Assembly: GCA_963833375.1 (NCBI GenBank)
Contig: CAWHXR010000001.1
Coordinates: 868,001 to 932,000 of the forward strand
Reading direction: 5' to 3'
Origin: DASUPK01 sp963833375
GTDB taxonomy: Bacteria; Actinomycetota; Thermoleophilia; Solirubrobacterales; 70-9
Length of the DNA stretch: 64,000 nt
A program made the position numbers and the translations under genes. The notes under the pieces were generated by a model, which was given only the letters and a program-made list of their open reading frames with translations, ran no database searches and was not told the origin of the DNA. Below, one piece after another: positions 1 to 7,475 of the stretch. Numbering within the stretch: the stretch's first letter is position 1; every line of letters begins with the position of its first letter.

Positions 1-363
1 TTCCTGCTCTCGCGGATCAAGGAGCGCTACGACGCGCACGGCGACAACAAGCGGGCCGTCGCCGAAGGGCTCGCCTCGAGCGCCTCGGTGATCACCTCCG
101 CGGCCCTGATCATGGTCTGCGTCTTCTCGGTCTTCGTTCTCACCGGGGTGCCGTCGATCAAGCAGCTCGGCCTCGGCAACGCGGTGGCGATCGCGATCGA
201 CGCGACGCTGGTCCGCCTGATCCTGGTGCCGGCCGCGATGCAGCTGCTCGGCAAGTGGAACTGGTGGCTGCCGGGCTGGCTCGACCGGCTCCTGCCGCAC
301 GTCGGGCTCGAGAGCGGCGGGACTGAAACCCACCCGCCTCCCGGCGAGCCCGCTCGCGCCTAG
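1..363 (+). CDS. MMPL family transporter, C-terminal fragment
   Basis: This is the last 120 residues of a large RND/MMPL-type transporter; the start lies before the window. The visible part begins in a cytoplasmic stretch (SRIKERYDAHGDNKRAVAEG) and continues into the typical last transmembrane pair, with the family-like VITSAALIMVCVF helix, a short turn ending in KQLGLGNAVAIAIDAT, and LVRLILVPAAMQLLGKWNWWLP. MMPL proteins export lipids or drugs using the proton gradient; the substrate cannot be told from this end. A short Pro/Gly-rich tail follows the last helix. The next gene begins about 40 bases downstream on the same strand. Confidence 0.88.
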   Translation, partial: FLLSRIKERYDAHGDNKRAVAEGLASSASVITSAALIMVCVFSVFVLTGVPSIKQLGLGNAVAIAIDATLVRLILVPAAMQLLGKWNWWLPGWLDRLLPHVGLESGGTETHPPPGEPARA

Positions 364-392
364 CTTCGGCGCGGCGTTTGGTGGCCGCCGAA

Positions 393-398
393 TATGTT
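393..398 (+). promoter_or_regulatory. -10 hexamer TATGTT, leaderless start of the thioesterase gene
   Basis: TATGTT lies 6 nt before the ATG at 405 with no Shine-Dalgarno sequence between them. This matches the TANNNT/start spacing seen at many genes in the window and favours 405 over the upstream TTG at 378 and GTG at 381. Confidence 0.5.
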
Positions 399-404
399 GG
401 CGTC

Positions 405-1502
405 ATGATCTGGCAGGAACCCGCCAAGGGCGGGTATCCCGACATCTCGTTTCTGGCGCTGCCCGGCATCGAGCGGATGAGCGCGGGGCGGAGCGGGCGG
501 ATTCCGTTCTCGCCGATGGGCTTCCTGACCGAGCTCGAGATGACCGAGGCCTCTCGCGGCCACTCGACCTTCTCGATGCCCGCCTCGCCCTGGTTCGCCA
601 ACTCCTCGGGTCTGATCTCGGCGGGAATGCTCGCCGTGATCGGCGACGCGGCGCTCGGCTCGGTGGTTCACTCGGATGTCGGGCCCGGCCAGGGCATGAC
701 GACGGCCGAGCTCTCGATGTCGTTCCTGCGCCCGGTGGTGCCCCGGGCCGACGCGGCGGTGACCGGCTCGGGCCAGCTGATCCACCGCGGGCGCAGCATG
801 GGGATCTCGGAGGCCTTCCTCTTCGACTACGACGACGAGCTGATCGCCCATGGGACCACGCGCTGCACGGTCTTCTCGCCCATGGACCCGATCCCCGACC
901 CTCCGGACGAGGCGCCGATCCTCGACAGAGAGCGGCCCGGTACAGCGCCGGACGACCCGCTGCGGCGCGAGCTCGAGGGGGAGGTGCTGCCGCAGGAGGA
1001 GTTCGAGCGGCGGAGCGGCCTGGAGGTGCTGCGCGCCCTGGTCGCCGAGGAGCTGCCCCGGCCGCCGATCCACTACTTGACGGGGCTCCGCCTTGCCGAG
1101 GCCGAGGAGGGGGAGACGACGGCGGTCCTGCCCTGCAGCAAGTGGCTCTCGACCTCGGCGGGAACCGTGCAGGGCGGCTTCACCGCGATGCTCGCCGAGA
1201 GCGCGATGACCTCGGCCGCCTTCAGCACGGCGCCGGCCGACACGGCGGTCGCAGCGCTGGACTTCAAGGTGAACTACCTGCGGCCGGTGTTCCCCGACGG
1301 CAACGACCTGACGGCCAGGGCTCGCATCCTGCACCGCGGGCGGACCCTCGTGATCGCGGCGGCCGAGGTGACCAACGCGGAGGGCAAGCAGGTCGCGTTG
1401 GCCACCGGGTCCTCGATGTACCTGCCGGGCAGGCCGGCGAACCTGATCGGCGTGGAGCTGGGCTCGGACTCCTCGGAACCTGAAGACGACCCGGGCGCCT
1501 GA
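405..1502 (+). CDS. Tandem double-hotdog PaaI-like thioesterase
   Basis: The 365-residue protein carries two hotdog-fold acyl-CoA thioesterase modules. The first covers about residues 60-160 and contains GDAALGSVVH and a FLRPVVPRADA strand. The second covers about 250-345 and contains GTVQGGFTAMLAES, NYLRPVFPDGNDL and ILHRGRTLVIAAAEV. PaaI-type enzymes hydrolyse acyl- or aryl-CoA thioesters; a double hotdog in one chain corresponds to the usual dimer. A Glu/Asp/Pro-rich linker of about 50 residues joins the halves. Both modules keep the LIHRGR/ILHRGR strand, so the protein probably arose by internal duplication. The ATG at 405 was chosen because it follows a TATGTT hexamer by 6 nt. Substrate unknown. 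Confidence 0.8.
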   Translation: MIWQEPAKGGYPDISFLALPGIERMSAGRSGRIPFSPMGFLTELEMTEASRGHSTFSMPASPWFANSSGLISAGMLAVIGDAALGSVVHSDVGPGQGMTTAELSMSFLRPVVPRADAAVTGSGQLIHRGRSMGISEAFLFDYDDELIAHGTTRCTVFSPMDPIPDPPDEAPILDRERPGTAPDDPLRRELEGEVLPQEEFERRSGLEVLRALVAEELPRPPIHYLTGLRLAEAEEGETTAVLPCSKWLSTSAGTVQGGFTAMLAESAMTSAAFSTAPADTAVAALDFKVNYLRPVFPDGNDLTARARILHRGRTLVIAAAEVTNAEGKQVALATGSSMYLPGRPANLIGVELGSDSSEPEDDPGA

Positions 1503-1528
1503 GCCTGGATCGACCCCGGAACGGGCGA

Positions 1529-1534
1529 TACAGT
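1529..1534 (+). promoter_or_regulatory. -10 hexamer TACAGT, leaderless start
   Basis: TACAGT is 7 nt before the GTG at 1542, in a gap with no ribosome binding site, so the mRNA is probably leaderless. Confidence 0.45.
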
Positions 1535-1541
1535 CGGGGCC

Positions 1542-2063
1542 GTGGGACTCTTCGGCTTCCTGAGGAGAAAGGACGAGCAGGCGATCCCGCAGCCCGGGAC
1601 GCCCGAGTTCGACGCCGCCGTGCAGGGATCGGCGCTCCCCGACTCGGGGAGCGTCTCCATGGGCCAGCCGGGTTGGACGAATCCCTCGTCGGCGGACACG
1701 GCGCTCGAGCAGCTCGGGATCGATCCGAGCAAGGCCCAGGTCGAGGGGTCGAGCGAGACGATCGACCTGCGGGGGACGGACGCTCGCGAGCAGATCGTCC
1801 GGGCGCTGCGCGAGAGCGGCATCGACCCGGACAAGAAGGGGCAGACCATCGAAGCCTCGAGCGTGCCCGGGCTCCAGGAGAAGATCTTCTCGATCCTCGG
1901 ACAGGTGATGCGGGTCCCGAACGCGGGCGGGTTCGGCGGCGGCATCTCAGCCCCCAGGCAGGACCCGCTCGATCAGGTCGCCCACCTGGCGAAGCAGCGC
2001 GACGCCGGGCAGATCACCGAGGCCGAGTTCGAGGCGCAGAAGCGACAGTTGTTGGGGGAATGA
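1542..2063 (+). CDS. SHOCT-domain protein of unknown function
   Basis: The protein has 173 residues. The N-terminus is a short hydrophobic-basic stretch (GLFGFLRRKDEQ) that could sit on a membrane surface. The middle is polar with no recognised fold. The last ~33 residues form a SHOCT (short C-terminal) domain: DPLDQVAHLAKQRDAG followed by QITEAEFEAQKRQLL. SHOCT modules occur at the C-termini of membrane or membrane-associated proteins and are thought to mediate oligomerisation; no enzymatic role is implied. The gene is convergent with the R2lox-SCP2 gene, and two inverted repeats lie between the stops. GTG start. Confidence 0.75.
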   Translation: MGLFGFLRRKDEQAIPQPGTPEFDAAVQGSALPDSGSVSMGQPGWTNPSSADTALEQLGIDPSKAQVEGSSETIDLRGTDAREQIVRALRESGIDPDKKGQTIEASSVPGLQEKIFSILGQVMRVPNAGGFGGGISAPRQDPLDQVAHLAKQRDAGQITEAEFEAQKRQLLGE

Positions 2064-2076
2064 CGCTTCGCCATAA

Positions 2077-2102
2077 CCGGCGACCACAAACACCGTCGCC
2101 GG
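2077..2102. repeat. Hairpin with CACAAACACC loop, copy A
   Basis: Perfect 8-bp arms CCGGCGAC / GTCGCCGG surround the loop CACAAACACC, 13 nt after the SHOCT stop codon. The loop and inner arm reappear in two hairpins upstream of the neighbouring R2lox gene (3436-3456 and 3477-3497), so this looks like a local repeat family. It could also end transcription of the SHOCT gene. Confidence 0.6.
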
Positions 2103-2110
2103 ACCTACCG

Positions 2111-2133
2111 TCGCCGATCTAGACGATCGGCGA
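2111..2133. terminator. Bidirectional hairpin between convergent genes
   Basis: Perfect 9-bp arms TCGCCGATC / GATCGGCGA with a 5-nt loop overlap the stop codon of the minus-strand R2lox gene. There is no U-tract, which is common for actinobacterial hairpin terminators. It lies between two converging genes. Confidence 0.5.
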
Positions 2134-3405
2134 TGGCCGCGGCGGGAAGATCTTCGGCATCCGCGCGAGCTGGCGCAGCGAGCCGCGAGGCTTGAGCTTG
2201 CGCCGCAGCATTGCGCGGCGCGCGTCCTGCCCGCGGACCGAGACGTTCACCCAGTCGGCCCAGGTGGTCCTCAGGGTGAGGTCGGGCTTGTCCGCCAGCC
2301 CGCGAGCAGCGCTGGTGGAGCCGTTGTCGATCCGGAGGTGCCACGGCTCGGCGTCCTCGAAGCGCCACTGGATCGTCACCGGGCGGTCGACCGCATCCGT
2401 GTGGGCCGAGCGCGCGATCACGTCGAAGAGGATCTCCTCGACCGCCGGGTTGACCTCGGGCTTGCGATTGGGCTCGCCCAGGACGCCGGCGCGCAGCAGC
2501 TGGATCTGCCGGCGGGCGCGCTCCTCGTGCGGCATCTCGGGGTCGAAGGGGTAGATCCCGGGCGGCATCTCGTGCAGCGGGTAGCCGGCCGCCCTCCACT
2601 TCATCTCGACGGACTTCATGCCGAAGGCGTAGATCTGCTCGAGGGTGAAGCCGTATTCGGTCGTGTAGCGCTCGTCCCAGCCGGGGGGCACGAACACGCC
2701 GGTCACCCAGGGGAGGACCTCTCGCATGAGCTCCGAGACGGCGGCCTTGCACTCCTCGGACTCCTCGAAGAGCTCCGAGAGCACCTTGACACCGAAGCCG
2801 ATGTGGCGCTGCTCGTCGCGGGAGACCTTCTCCATACCGGCGCTGAAGCCCGGCATCGTCCCCGCCTTGGCGAAGAAGTCCTCGATGAAGTGCTGCCCCG
2901 GCTGGGCCATCGCTGCCTCGATGATCATGTGGTAGAGGGTGATCGCCTGGGCGAACCTGGGGAGCGAGTGGTCGTGGTGGAGCTCCTCGACCATCCGCTC
3001 GAGCCGGCCGAAGACGTTGCGATACCCCCAGCCGAGCTGAGAGGTGGTGAACTCGAGGCCGGTGGCGACGTCCCCCTCGACGCCGATCACCTCCTTGAAG
3101 AAGCGGTGGAAGAAGACGGCGTGGCGGGCCTCGTCGACCTGCTGCGTCGCCAGGAAGTACTTCTGCTCCTCCTTCGGCGCCGCCTCGATGTAGGGGGAAA
3201 GGCCGTCGGCCACCGCGTCCTCGCCGTAGAAGAACATCGAGTAGATCCAGAGGGCGGAGCGCCGCTGGATGTCGTTGAGCGAGTCCCAGCCCGCGCGGTC
3301 CTCGGAGAAGTCGAGCTCGGTGGCACGCCAGTTGCCCTCCTCCCAGCGGCGATAGAGATCGTCGTAGGTGATCTGTCCGGCAATGCTCTGCTGCGCGACC
3401 GACAT
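2119..3405 (-). CDS. R2lox-like ligand-binding oxidase fused to a C-terminal SCP2 domain
   Basis: The 428-residue protein has an N-terminal ferritin-like ribonucleotide-reductase-R2 fold. Six metal ligands are visible: E62, E92 and H95 (DEARH), E163, E198 and H201 (DEQRH). V65 (E+3) and Y158 (five before E163) match the Val-Tyr pair that forms the ether cross-link in R2-like ligand-binding oxidases (Mn/Fe). Residues ~335-415 resemble a sterol-carrier-protein-2 lipid-binding domain (VTIQWRF, LRIDNG, DLTLRTTW). Start chosen at the ATG behind a clear AGGAGG; upstream codons up to 3492 are not credible. It is divergent from a TetR gene with a shared palindromic operator, so it is probably repressed by TetR and induced by a lipophilic ligand. 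Substrate unknown. Confidence 0.82.
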   Translation of the reverse strand: MSVAQQSIAGQITYDDLYRRWEEGNWRATELDFSEDRAGWDSLNDIQRRSALWIYSMFFYGEDAVADGLSPYIEAAPKEEQKYFLATQQVDEARHAVFFHRFFKEVIGVEGDVATGLEFTTSQLGWGYRNVFGRLERMVEELHHDHSLPRFAQAITLYHMIIEAAMAQPGQHFIEDFFAKAGTMPGFSAGMEKVSRDEQRHIGFGVKVLSELFEESEECKAAVSELMREVLPWVTGVFVPPGWDERYTTEYGFTLEQIYAFGMKSVEMKWRAAGYPLHEMPPGIYPFDPEMPHEERARRQIQLLRAGVLGEPNRKPEVNPAVEEILFDVIARSAHTDAVDRPVTIQWRFEDAEPWHLRIDNGSTSAARGLADKPDLTLRTTWADWVNVSVRGQDARRAMLRRKLKPRGSLRQLARMPKIFPPRPSPIV

Positions 3406-3435
3406 CGAATTGCCTCCTGGCGCTCGTCTCTTCAA

Positions 3436-3456
3436 CGGCGGGCACAGACACCGCCG
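3436..3456. repeat. Hairpin repeat, copy B
   Basis: CGGCGG / CCGCCG arms with loop GCACAGACA lie in the 5' leader region of the R2lox-SCP2 gene. The sequence is related to copies A and C. Confidence 0.5.
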
Positions 3457-3476
3457 CCGCCGGATCTCCTCATCTG

Positions 3477-3497
3477 CGGCGGCCACAAACACCGCCG
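3477..3497. repeat. Hairpin repeat with CCACAAACA loop, copy C
   Basis: CGGCGG / CCGCCG arms surround CCACAAACA. It shares CCACAAACACCG with copy A on the other side of the R2lox gene. It lies in the divergent promoter region, 16 bases before the TetR operator. Confidence 0.55.
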
Positions 3498-3512
3498 CCG
3501 AATCAACGCGTA

Positions 3513-3540
3513 TAGTAACTGACTGACCAGTCAGTTACTA
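3513..3540. promoter_or_regulatory. 28-bp palindromic TetR operator
   Basis: Two perfect 13-bp arms, TAGTAACTGACTG and its reverse complement CAGTCAGTTACTA, are separated by AC. The core CTGACTGACCAGTCAG is a typical TetR-family operator. The palindrome ends 2 bases before the TetR start codon and overlaps a possible -10 (TATAGT, 3511-3516). Binding would therefore block both the regulator and the divergent R2lox-SCP2 gene. Confidence 0.85.
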
Positions 3541-3542
3541 CG

Positions 3543-4226
3543 ATGACGTCGATCACGCAGAGAAAGAGGGCAGGCGCGGTCGCGACGCGCGCGCGCATGA
3601 CCGCGGCCGATCGCCGCGAGGCGATCCTCGACGCAGCCCGCGTCGCCTTCGCCGACACCGGCTACCACGAGACCTCCCTCGACGCCGTCGCCGAGCGCGC
3701 CGGCGTCTCCAAGGCGCTTCTCTACGAGCACTTCTCCTCGAAGCGCGAGCTCTACGTCGCGATGCTCGAGATGCACGTCCACGAGCTGGTCGAGCGGATC
3801 AGCGGCGCGGTCGCGGCCGCGGAGCCCGGCGAGGCGAGGATGAGGGCCGGGCTCGAGGCCTTCTTCGGCTTCGTCGAGGAGCGGCGCGGCGCCTGGCGGA
3901 TCATGTTCCGCAACGCCGGGGATCCCGACGTCGCGGTGCGGCTCGGCCGCCTCCGCGACGAAGTCGCCGCCGCGATCGTCCAGCTGATGAGCGAGGAGGC
4001 CGAGCGCCGCGGGCTGGATTTCCCGAAGCTCCCCGAGTTCGTCGAGATGATCGCCCAGCAGATGGTGGGCGCCATGCAGGCGCTGGCCGACTGGTGGGAT
4101 CTGCACCGCAAGATCCGGAAGGAGGAGGTCGTCCAGGCGGCGATGGACTTCGCCTGGGTGGGCCAGGAGCGGATCAGCCAGGGGCAGCGCTGGGACGGGC
4201 GTTCAGCACCGCCGTCAGCACGGTGA
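3543..4226 (+). CDS. TetR family transcriptional regulator
   Basis: The 227-residue repressor has an N-terminal TetR DNA-binding domain at about residues 20-66: REAILDAARVAFADTGYHET, then SLDAVAERAGVSKALLYEHF with the recognition helix, then SSKRELYVAML. The C-terminal all-helical half is the ligand and dimerisation part and matches no narrow subfamily that I recognise. The gene starts two bases after a perfect 28-bp palindrome, so it almost certainly represses itself and the divergent R2lox-SCP2 gene. The inducer is unknown; a fatty or hydrophobic molecule is plausible given the SCP2 domain next door. Confidence 0.88.
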   Translation: MTSITQRKRAGAVATRARMTAADRREAILDAARVAFADTGYHETSLDAVAERAGVSKALLYEHFSSKRELYVAMLEMHVHELVERISGAVAAAEPGEARMRAGLEAFFGFVEERRGAWRIMFRNAGDPDVAVRLGRLRDEVAAAIVQLMSEEAERRGLDFPKLPEFVEMIAQQMVGAMQALADWWDLHRKIRKEEVVQAAMDFAWVGQERISQGQRWDGRSAPPSAR

Positions 4227-4232
4227 GCGCCG

Positions 4233-5648
4233 CTACGACTGAGCCGGGGCGCCGAGCTTCGGCGAGCTCCACGGCTCGGCGAGACGCCGGGTGAGCTCCT
4301 CGGCGAGCTCGGCGATCGCGATCCGTGACTGGTCGAGTGAGTCACGGTCGCGCAGGGTGACGGTGTCGTCCTCCATGGTCTGGTGGTCCACCGTCACCCC
4401 CCAGGGCGTCCCGATCTCGTCCTGGCGGCGGTAGCGCTTCCCGATCGAGCCGCCCGTGTCGTACTCGGCGGACATCAGCCCGCGAAGCTCCTCGTAGATC
4501 TCCCGGGCCTTCTCGGGCTGGCCGTCCTTGTTGACCAGCGGGAGCACCGCGACCTTGACCGGAGCAAGCTTCGGATGGAGGCGGAGCAGGGTCCTCTGGC
4601 GGCCCTCGACCTCCTCCGTGTCGTACGCGTCGACCATGAAGCAGAGCATCGCCCGGTCGACGCCCGCGGCCGGCTCGATCACGTGCGGGACGTAGCGGTC
4701 GCCGGTGGCCGAGTCGACGTACTCGAGCTTCTCGCCCGAGAACTTGGCGTGCTGGGTGAGGTCGAAATCGCCGCGGTTGGCGATTCCCTCGAGCTCCGAC
4801 CAGCCCATCGGAAAGAGGTACTCGATGTCGGATGTCGCGCTCGAGTAGTGGGAGAGCTCGTCGGGGCCATGGGCGCGCAGCCGAAGCTGGTCCGGCCGGA
4901 TGCCGAGGTCCGTATACCAGCGCATCCGCTCCTCCATCCAGCGGTCGTGCCACTCGGCCGCCTCGGCCGGCGGCACGAAGAACTCCATCTCCATCTGCTC
5001 GAACTCGCGGGTGCGGAAGATGAAGTTGCCCGGGGTGATCTCGTTGCGGAACGACTTGCCGACCTGGGCGATCCCGAACGGCGGCTTCTTGCGCGAGAAC
5101 TGCAGGACGTTCTTGAAGTTGATGAAGATCCCCTGGGCGGTCTCGGGCCGCAGGTAGACCTTGGAGGCGTCGTCCTGGACGGGCCCCGCGTAGGTCTCGA
5201 ACATCAGGTTGAACTGGCGCGGCTCCGAGAGCTCGCCGCCGCACTCGGGGCAGCGAATGTCAACATCAGCGGCCACGGGCTCGGCTTCGCCTGCGCCCCC
5301 ATCCGAGCTTGCCGTACTCCCGAGCTGCTCCTCCTGGAGATGGTCGAGCCGCCAGCGCTTCTTGCACTCGCCCAGGCACTGGACCAGCGGGTCGCTGAAC
5401 CCCTCCAGATGCCCCGAGGCCTCCCAGACCCGCGGGTGCTGGATGATCGCCGAGTCCAGGCCGACGATGTCGTCGCGCTCCTGAAGCATCGCGCGCCACC
5501 ACTCGGCCTTGACGTTGTTCTTGAACAGCACGCCGTAGTGCCCGTAGTCGTAGGTGTTGGCGAAGCCGCCGTAGATCTCCGACGCCGGGAAGATGAAGCC
5601 GCGCCGCTTGCAGAGCGCGACGATCTCTTCGAGCTTGAGCTCGGCCAT
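4233..5648 (-). CDS. glyS: Glycyl-tRNA synthetase (class II, dimeric type)
   Basis: The 471-residue enzyme charges tRNA-Gly. It shows class II signatures: an N-terminal LEEIVALCKRRGFIFPASEI segment with YGGFANTYDYGHYG, a zinc-knuckle pair (CPECGG about residue 133), motif 2 as VGKSFRNEITPGNFIFRTRE preceded by RPETAQGIFINFKN, and a C-terminal anticodon-binding domain (PVKVAVLPLVNKDGQPEKAR). Its length and motifs fit the alpha2 form rather than the alpha2beta2 form. The ATG lies 7 nt after a TACGCT hexamer with no ribosome binding site, so it is probably leaderless. It ends next to the convergent TetR gene. Confidence 0.95.
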   Translation of the reverse strand: MAELKLEEIVALCKRRGFIFPASEIYGGFANTYDYGHYGVLFKNNVKAEWWRAMLQERDDIVGLDSAIIQHPRVWEASGHLEGFSDPLVQCLGECKKRWRLDHLQEEQLGSTASSDGGAGEAEPVAADVDIRCPECGGELSEPRQFNLMFETYAGPVQDDASKVYLRPETAQGIFINFKNVLQFSRKKPPFGIAQVGKSFRNEITPGNFIFRTREFEQMEMEFFVPPAEAAEWHDRWMEERMRWYTDLGIRPDQLRLRAHGPDELSHYSSATSDIEYLFPMGWSELEGIANRGDFDLTQHAKFSGEKLEYVDSATGDRYVPHVIEPAAGVDRAMLCFMVDAYDTEEVEGRQRTLLRLHPKLAPVKVAVLPLVNKDGQPEKAREIYEELRGLMSAEYDTGGSIGKRYRRQDEIGTPWGVTVDHQTMEDDTVTLRDRDSLDQSRIAIAELAEELTRRLAEPWSSPKLGAPAQS

Positions 5649-5655
5649 GGCGCTC

Positions 5656-5661
5656 AGCGTA
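5656..5661 (-). promoter_or_regulatory. -10 hexamer TACGCT, leaderless start of glyS
   Basis: Read on the minus strand, TACGCT is 7 nt before the glyS ATG, with no Shine-Dalgarno sequence. Confidence 0.45.
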
Positions 5662-5716
5662 AACGGACCATCGCCTGCGATGCCCGGAGACGCCGCCCAC
5701 TACCCTCTTGCCTCCG

Positions 5717-6037
5717 ATGCCGATCTACGAGTACCGCTGCCTGAACGGACACACCTTCGAGGTGATCCAGACCATGTCCGACGACCCCGTCTCCTCCTGC
5801 GAGCAGTGCGGCGCGCCCGTCGAGCGCGTCTTCCACCCGGTCGCGGTCCACTTCAAGGGGTCCGGCTTCTACTCGACCGACTACGGCGCCAAGGGCAAGT
5901 CCCCGGAGGGCAAGGACTCGGACTCGTCCGCGGGGGACTCGAGCGGCTCCTCGGAGTCCTCGGGCTCGGAGTCGAGCTCGAAGAAGTCGAGCTCGAACGG
6001 CTCGGACAAGACCAAGACGAGCTCCAGCTCGGACTAG
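5717..6037 (+). CDS. FmdB-type zinc-ribbon protein with Ser-rich tail
   Basis: The 106-residue protein starts with the FmdB family signature MPIYEYRCLNGHTFEV. It carries the second metal pair as CEQC (about residues 29-32) followed by GAPVERVFHPVAVHFKGSGF. The first zinc half-site has only one Cys, followed by a Gly-His, as in many actinobacterial members. The second half is almost entirely Ser, Asp, Lys and Gly and is disordered. The family was first named as a putative regulator of amide/formamide metabolism; its actual role is unsettled. It sits between divergently oriented glyS and the convergent LCP gene. A TACCCT hexamer lies 10 nt before the ATG. Confidence 0.85.
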   Translation: MPIYEYRCLNGHTFEVIQTMSDDPVSSCEQCGAPVERVFHPVAVHFKGSGFYSTDYGAKGKSPEGKDSDSSAGDSSGSSESSGSESSSKKSSSNGSDKTKTSSSSD

Positions 6038-6044
6038 CTCCCGG

Positions 6045-7427
6045 CTACGGTGAGCAGGCCGGCCGGTGCGGCGGGTCCCCGCCGAGCAGCTTCTTGACGG
6101 CGTCCTCGCACTCGCCCTGGGGGATCACGAGGCTCCCGCCGGGTCCCGAGGAGATCGCGGCCTTGTTGCCACCGAGGACGTTGGTCTCCCCGCTGCCGCC
6201 GAGGATCGCCGCGATCGCGACCTGCGGCAGGGTGAAACCGCCCATGTCGCTGATGAACGCCTTCGGGGCGTTCCAGCCGATCCACGGTCCCTTGATGAAG
6301 TTGTAGGGGAACCGGGTGATGCTGGTCAGGCGTCCCTTGATCGCGTTCAGGACCGCCTGCTGGCGGGCGGCCCGGTCGCGGTCGTCCTCGGAGGGGTCGC
6401 AGTTGTTGTGTCTGATCCGCGCGTAGGCGAGGGCCTTGTCGCCCTGCAGAGTGACGTCACCCGGCGGCAGCTTGAGCGAGACGCCGCCCTGCTTCTTGCC
6501 GCCGTCCACGTCGCCGCAGACCACCGCGCCCTTCTTGTTGGGATTCCCGGGCACGTGGATCGTCACCCCGCCGAGCGTGTTGATGAAGTCCGCGAAGCCG
6601 TCGAAGTCGACGATCACGATGTGGTTGATGTCGATGCCCAGGAAGTGCTCGACCGTCTTGATGGTCGAGGCGGGATTGCCGCCCGTGCTCGTGGTGTTGC
6701 AGGCGAGGGAGGCGTTGATCTTCTGCTCGCCGCAGTCCGGGATCGAGGCGTAGCTGTCGCGCGGGATCGAGAGCTTCCGGAACGAGGTCAGCGAGGCGTG
6801 CAGCACCATGATCGTGTCGGCGCGCGGGGGGCCCTGGCCCTCGCTGCCGCTGGCGTTGTGCTGCGTCTTGCCGCGGCGGTCGCCCCCCAGGATGAGAATG
6901 TTCTGTCCGGCCAGCACGGCCGGCCCGCCCTTCAGCGCGTCCTTGGCCGACTGGGGGAGCTTGCCCTTCTGGATCTGGGCGGAGATCGCGAAGGTGAGGA
7001 AGCTGAGCAGGAGCCAGCCGACCGCGAAGATCAGGATCCAGCGCAGCCAGGGCCGCTTGCCGCCGCTGAGCCTGCCGAAGAAGCCGCGGATGCCGCCGCC
7101 ATCGGAGGAGCGGCGGATGCTCTCCAGACTCGGCTTCCTGATCCGGTCGCGCAGGCTCGGCCGCGAGCGGTAGACCCGGTACGGCGGGCGCTCGCGCCTG
7201 CCGCCGGTCCGCTTCTCGCCGGTCGGCTTGCGCGGGGGCGCCGAGCGCTTCTTGCCGCCGCGGCCGCCCCGCCCGCCTTGCCCGTAGATCGTGTACTCGG
7301 GCTTCTTGCCGCTTCCGGGGTCGCCTGAGCCCCCCGACCCGTCGGGCTTCTTGGGCTCGTCGGGCTTCCCGCCGCCCTCGGAGCCCCCGGACCGCTTCGG
7401 CGGCCGATCATCTCCCTGCGGAGACAT
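6045..7427 (-). CDS. LytR-CpsA-Psr (LCP) family cell-wall glycopolymer ligase
   Basis: The protein has 460 residues. The first ~115 are a Gly/Lys/Arg/Pro-rich cytoplasmic extension, followed by a single membrane anchor (about 130-150, WILIFAVGWLLLSFLTFAIS). The extracytoplasmic LCP catalytic domain contains PRADTIMVLH, SIPRDSY, HIVIVDFDGFADFINTLGG, ALAYARIRH and the DDRDRAARQQAVL helix, all conserved in the family. LCP enzymes transfer polyprenyl-linked glycopolymers (arabinogalactan, teichoic acid or capsule-like polymers) to peptidoglycan. It converges with FmdB (7 nt between stops) and is divergent from the glucokinase gene. It may act downstream of the GT-C array in this window, which is inference only. 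Confidence 0.9.
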   Translation of the reverse strand: MSPQGDDRPPKRSGGSEGGGKPDEPKKPDGSGGSGDPGSGKKPEYTIYGQGGRGGRGGKKRSAPPRKPTGEKRTGGRRERPPYRVYRSRPSLRDRIRKPSLESIRRSSDGGGIRGFFGRLSGGKRPWLRWILIFAVGWLLLSFLTFAISAQIQKGKLPQSAKDALKGGPAVLAGQNILILGGDRRGKTQHNASGSEGQGPPRADTIMVLHASLTSFRKLSIPRDSYASIPDCGEQKINASLACNTTSTGGNPASTIKTVEHFLGIDINHIVIVDFDGFADFINTLGGVTIHVPGNPNKKGAVVCGDVDGGKKQGGVSLKLPPGDVTLQGDKALAYARIRHNNCDPSEDDRDRAARQQAVLNAIKGRLTSITRFPYNFIKGPWIGWNAPKAFISDMGGFTLPQVAIAAILGGSGETNVLGGNKAAISSGPGGSLVIPQGECEDAVKKLLGGDPPHRPACSP

Positions 7428-7475
7428 GGGATATCAATACTTACGCATGCTGCAGCCGGACCCCTTTGGCCCCCG

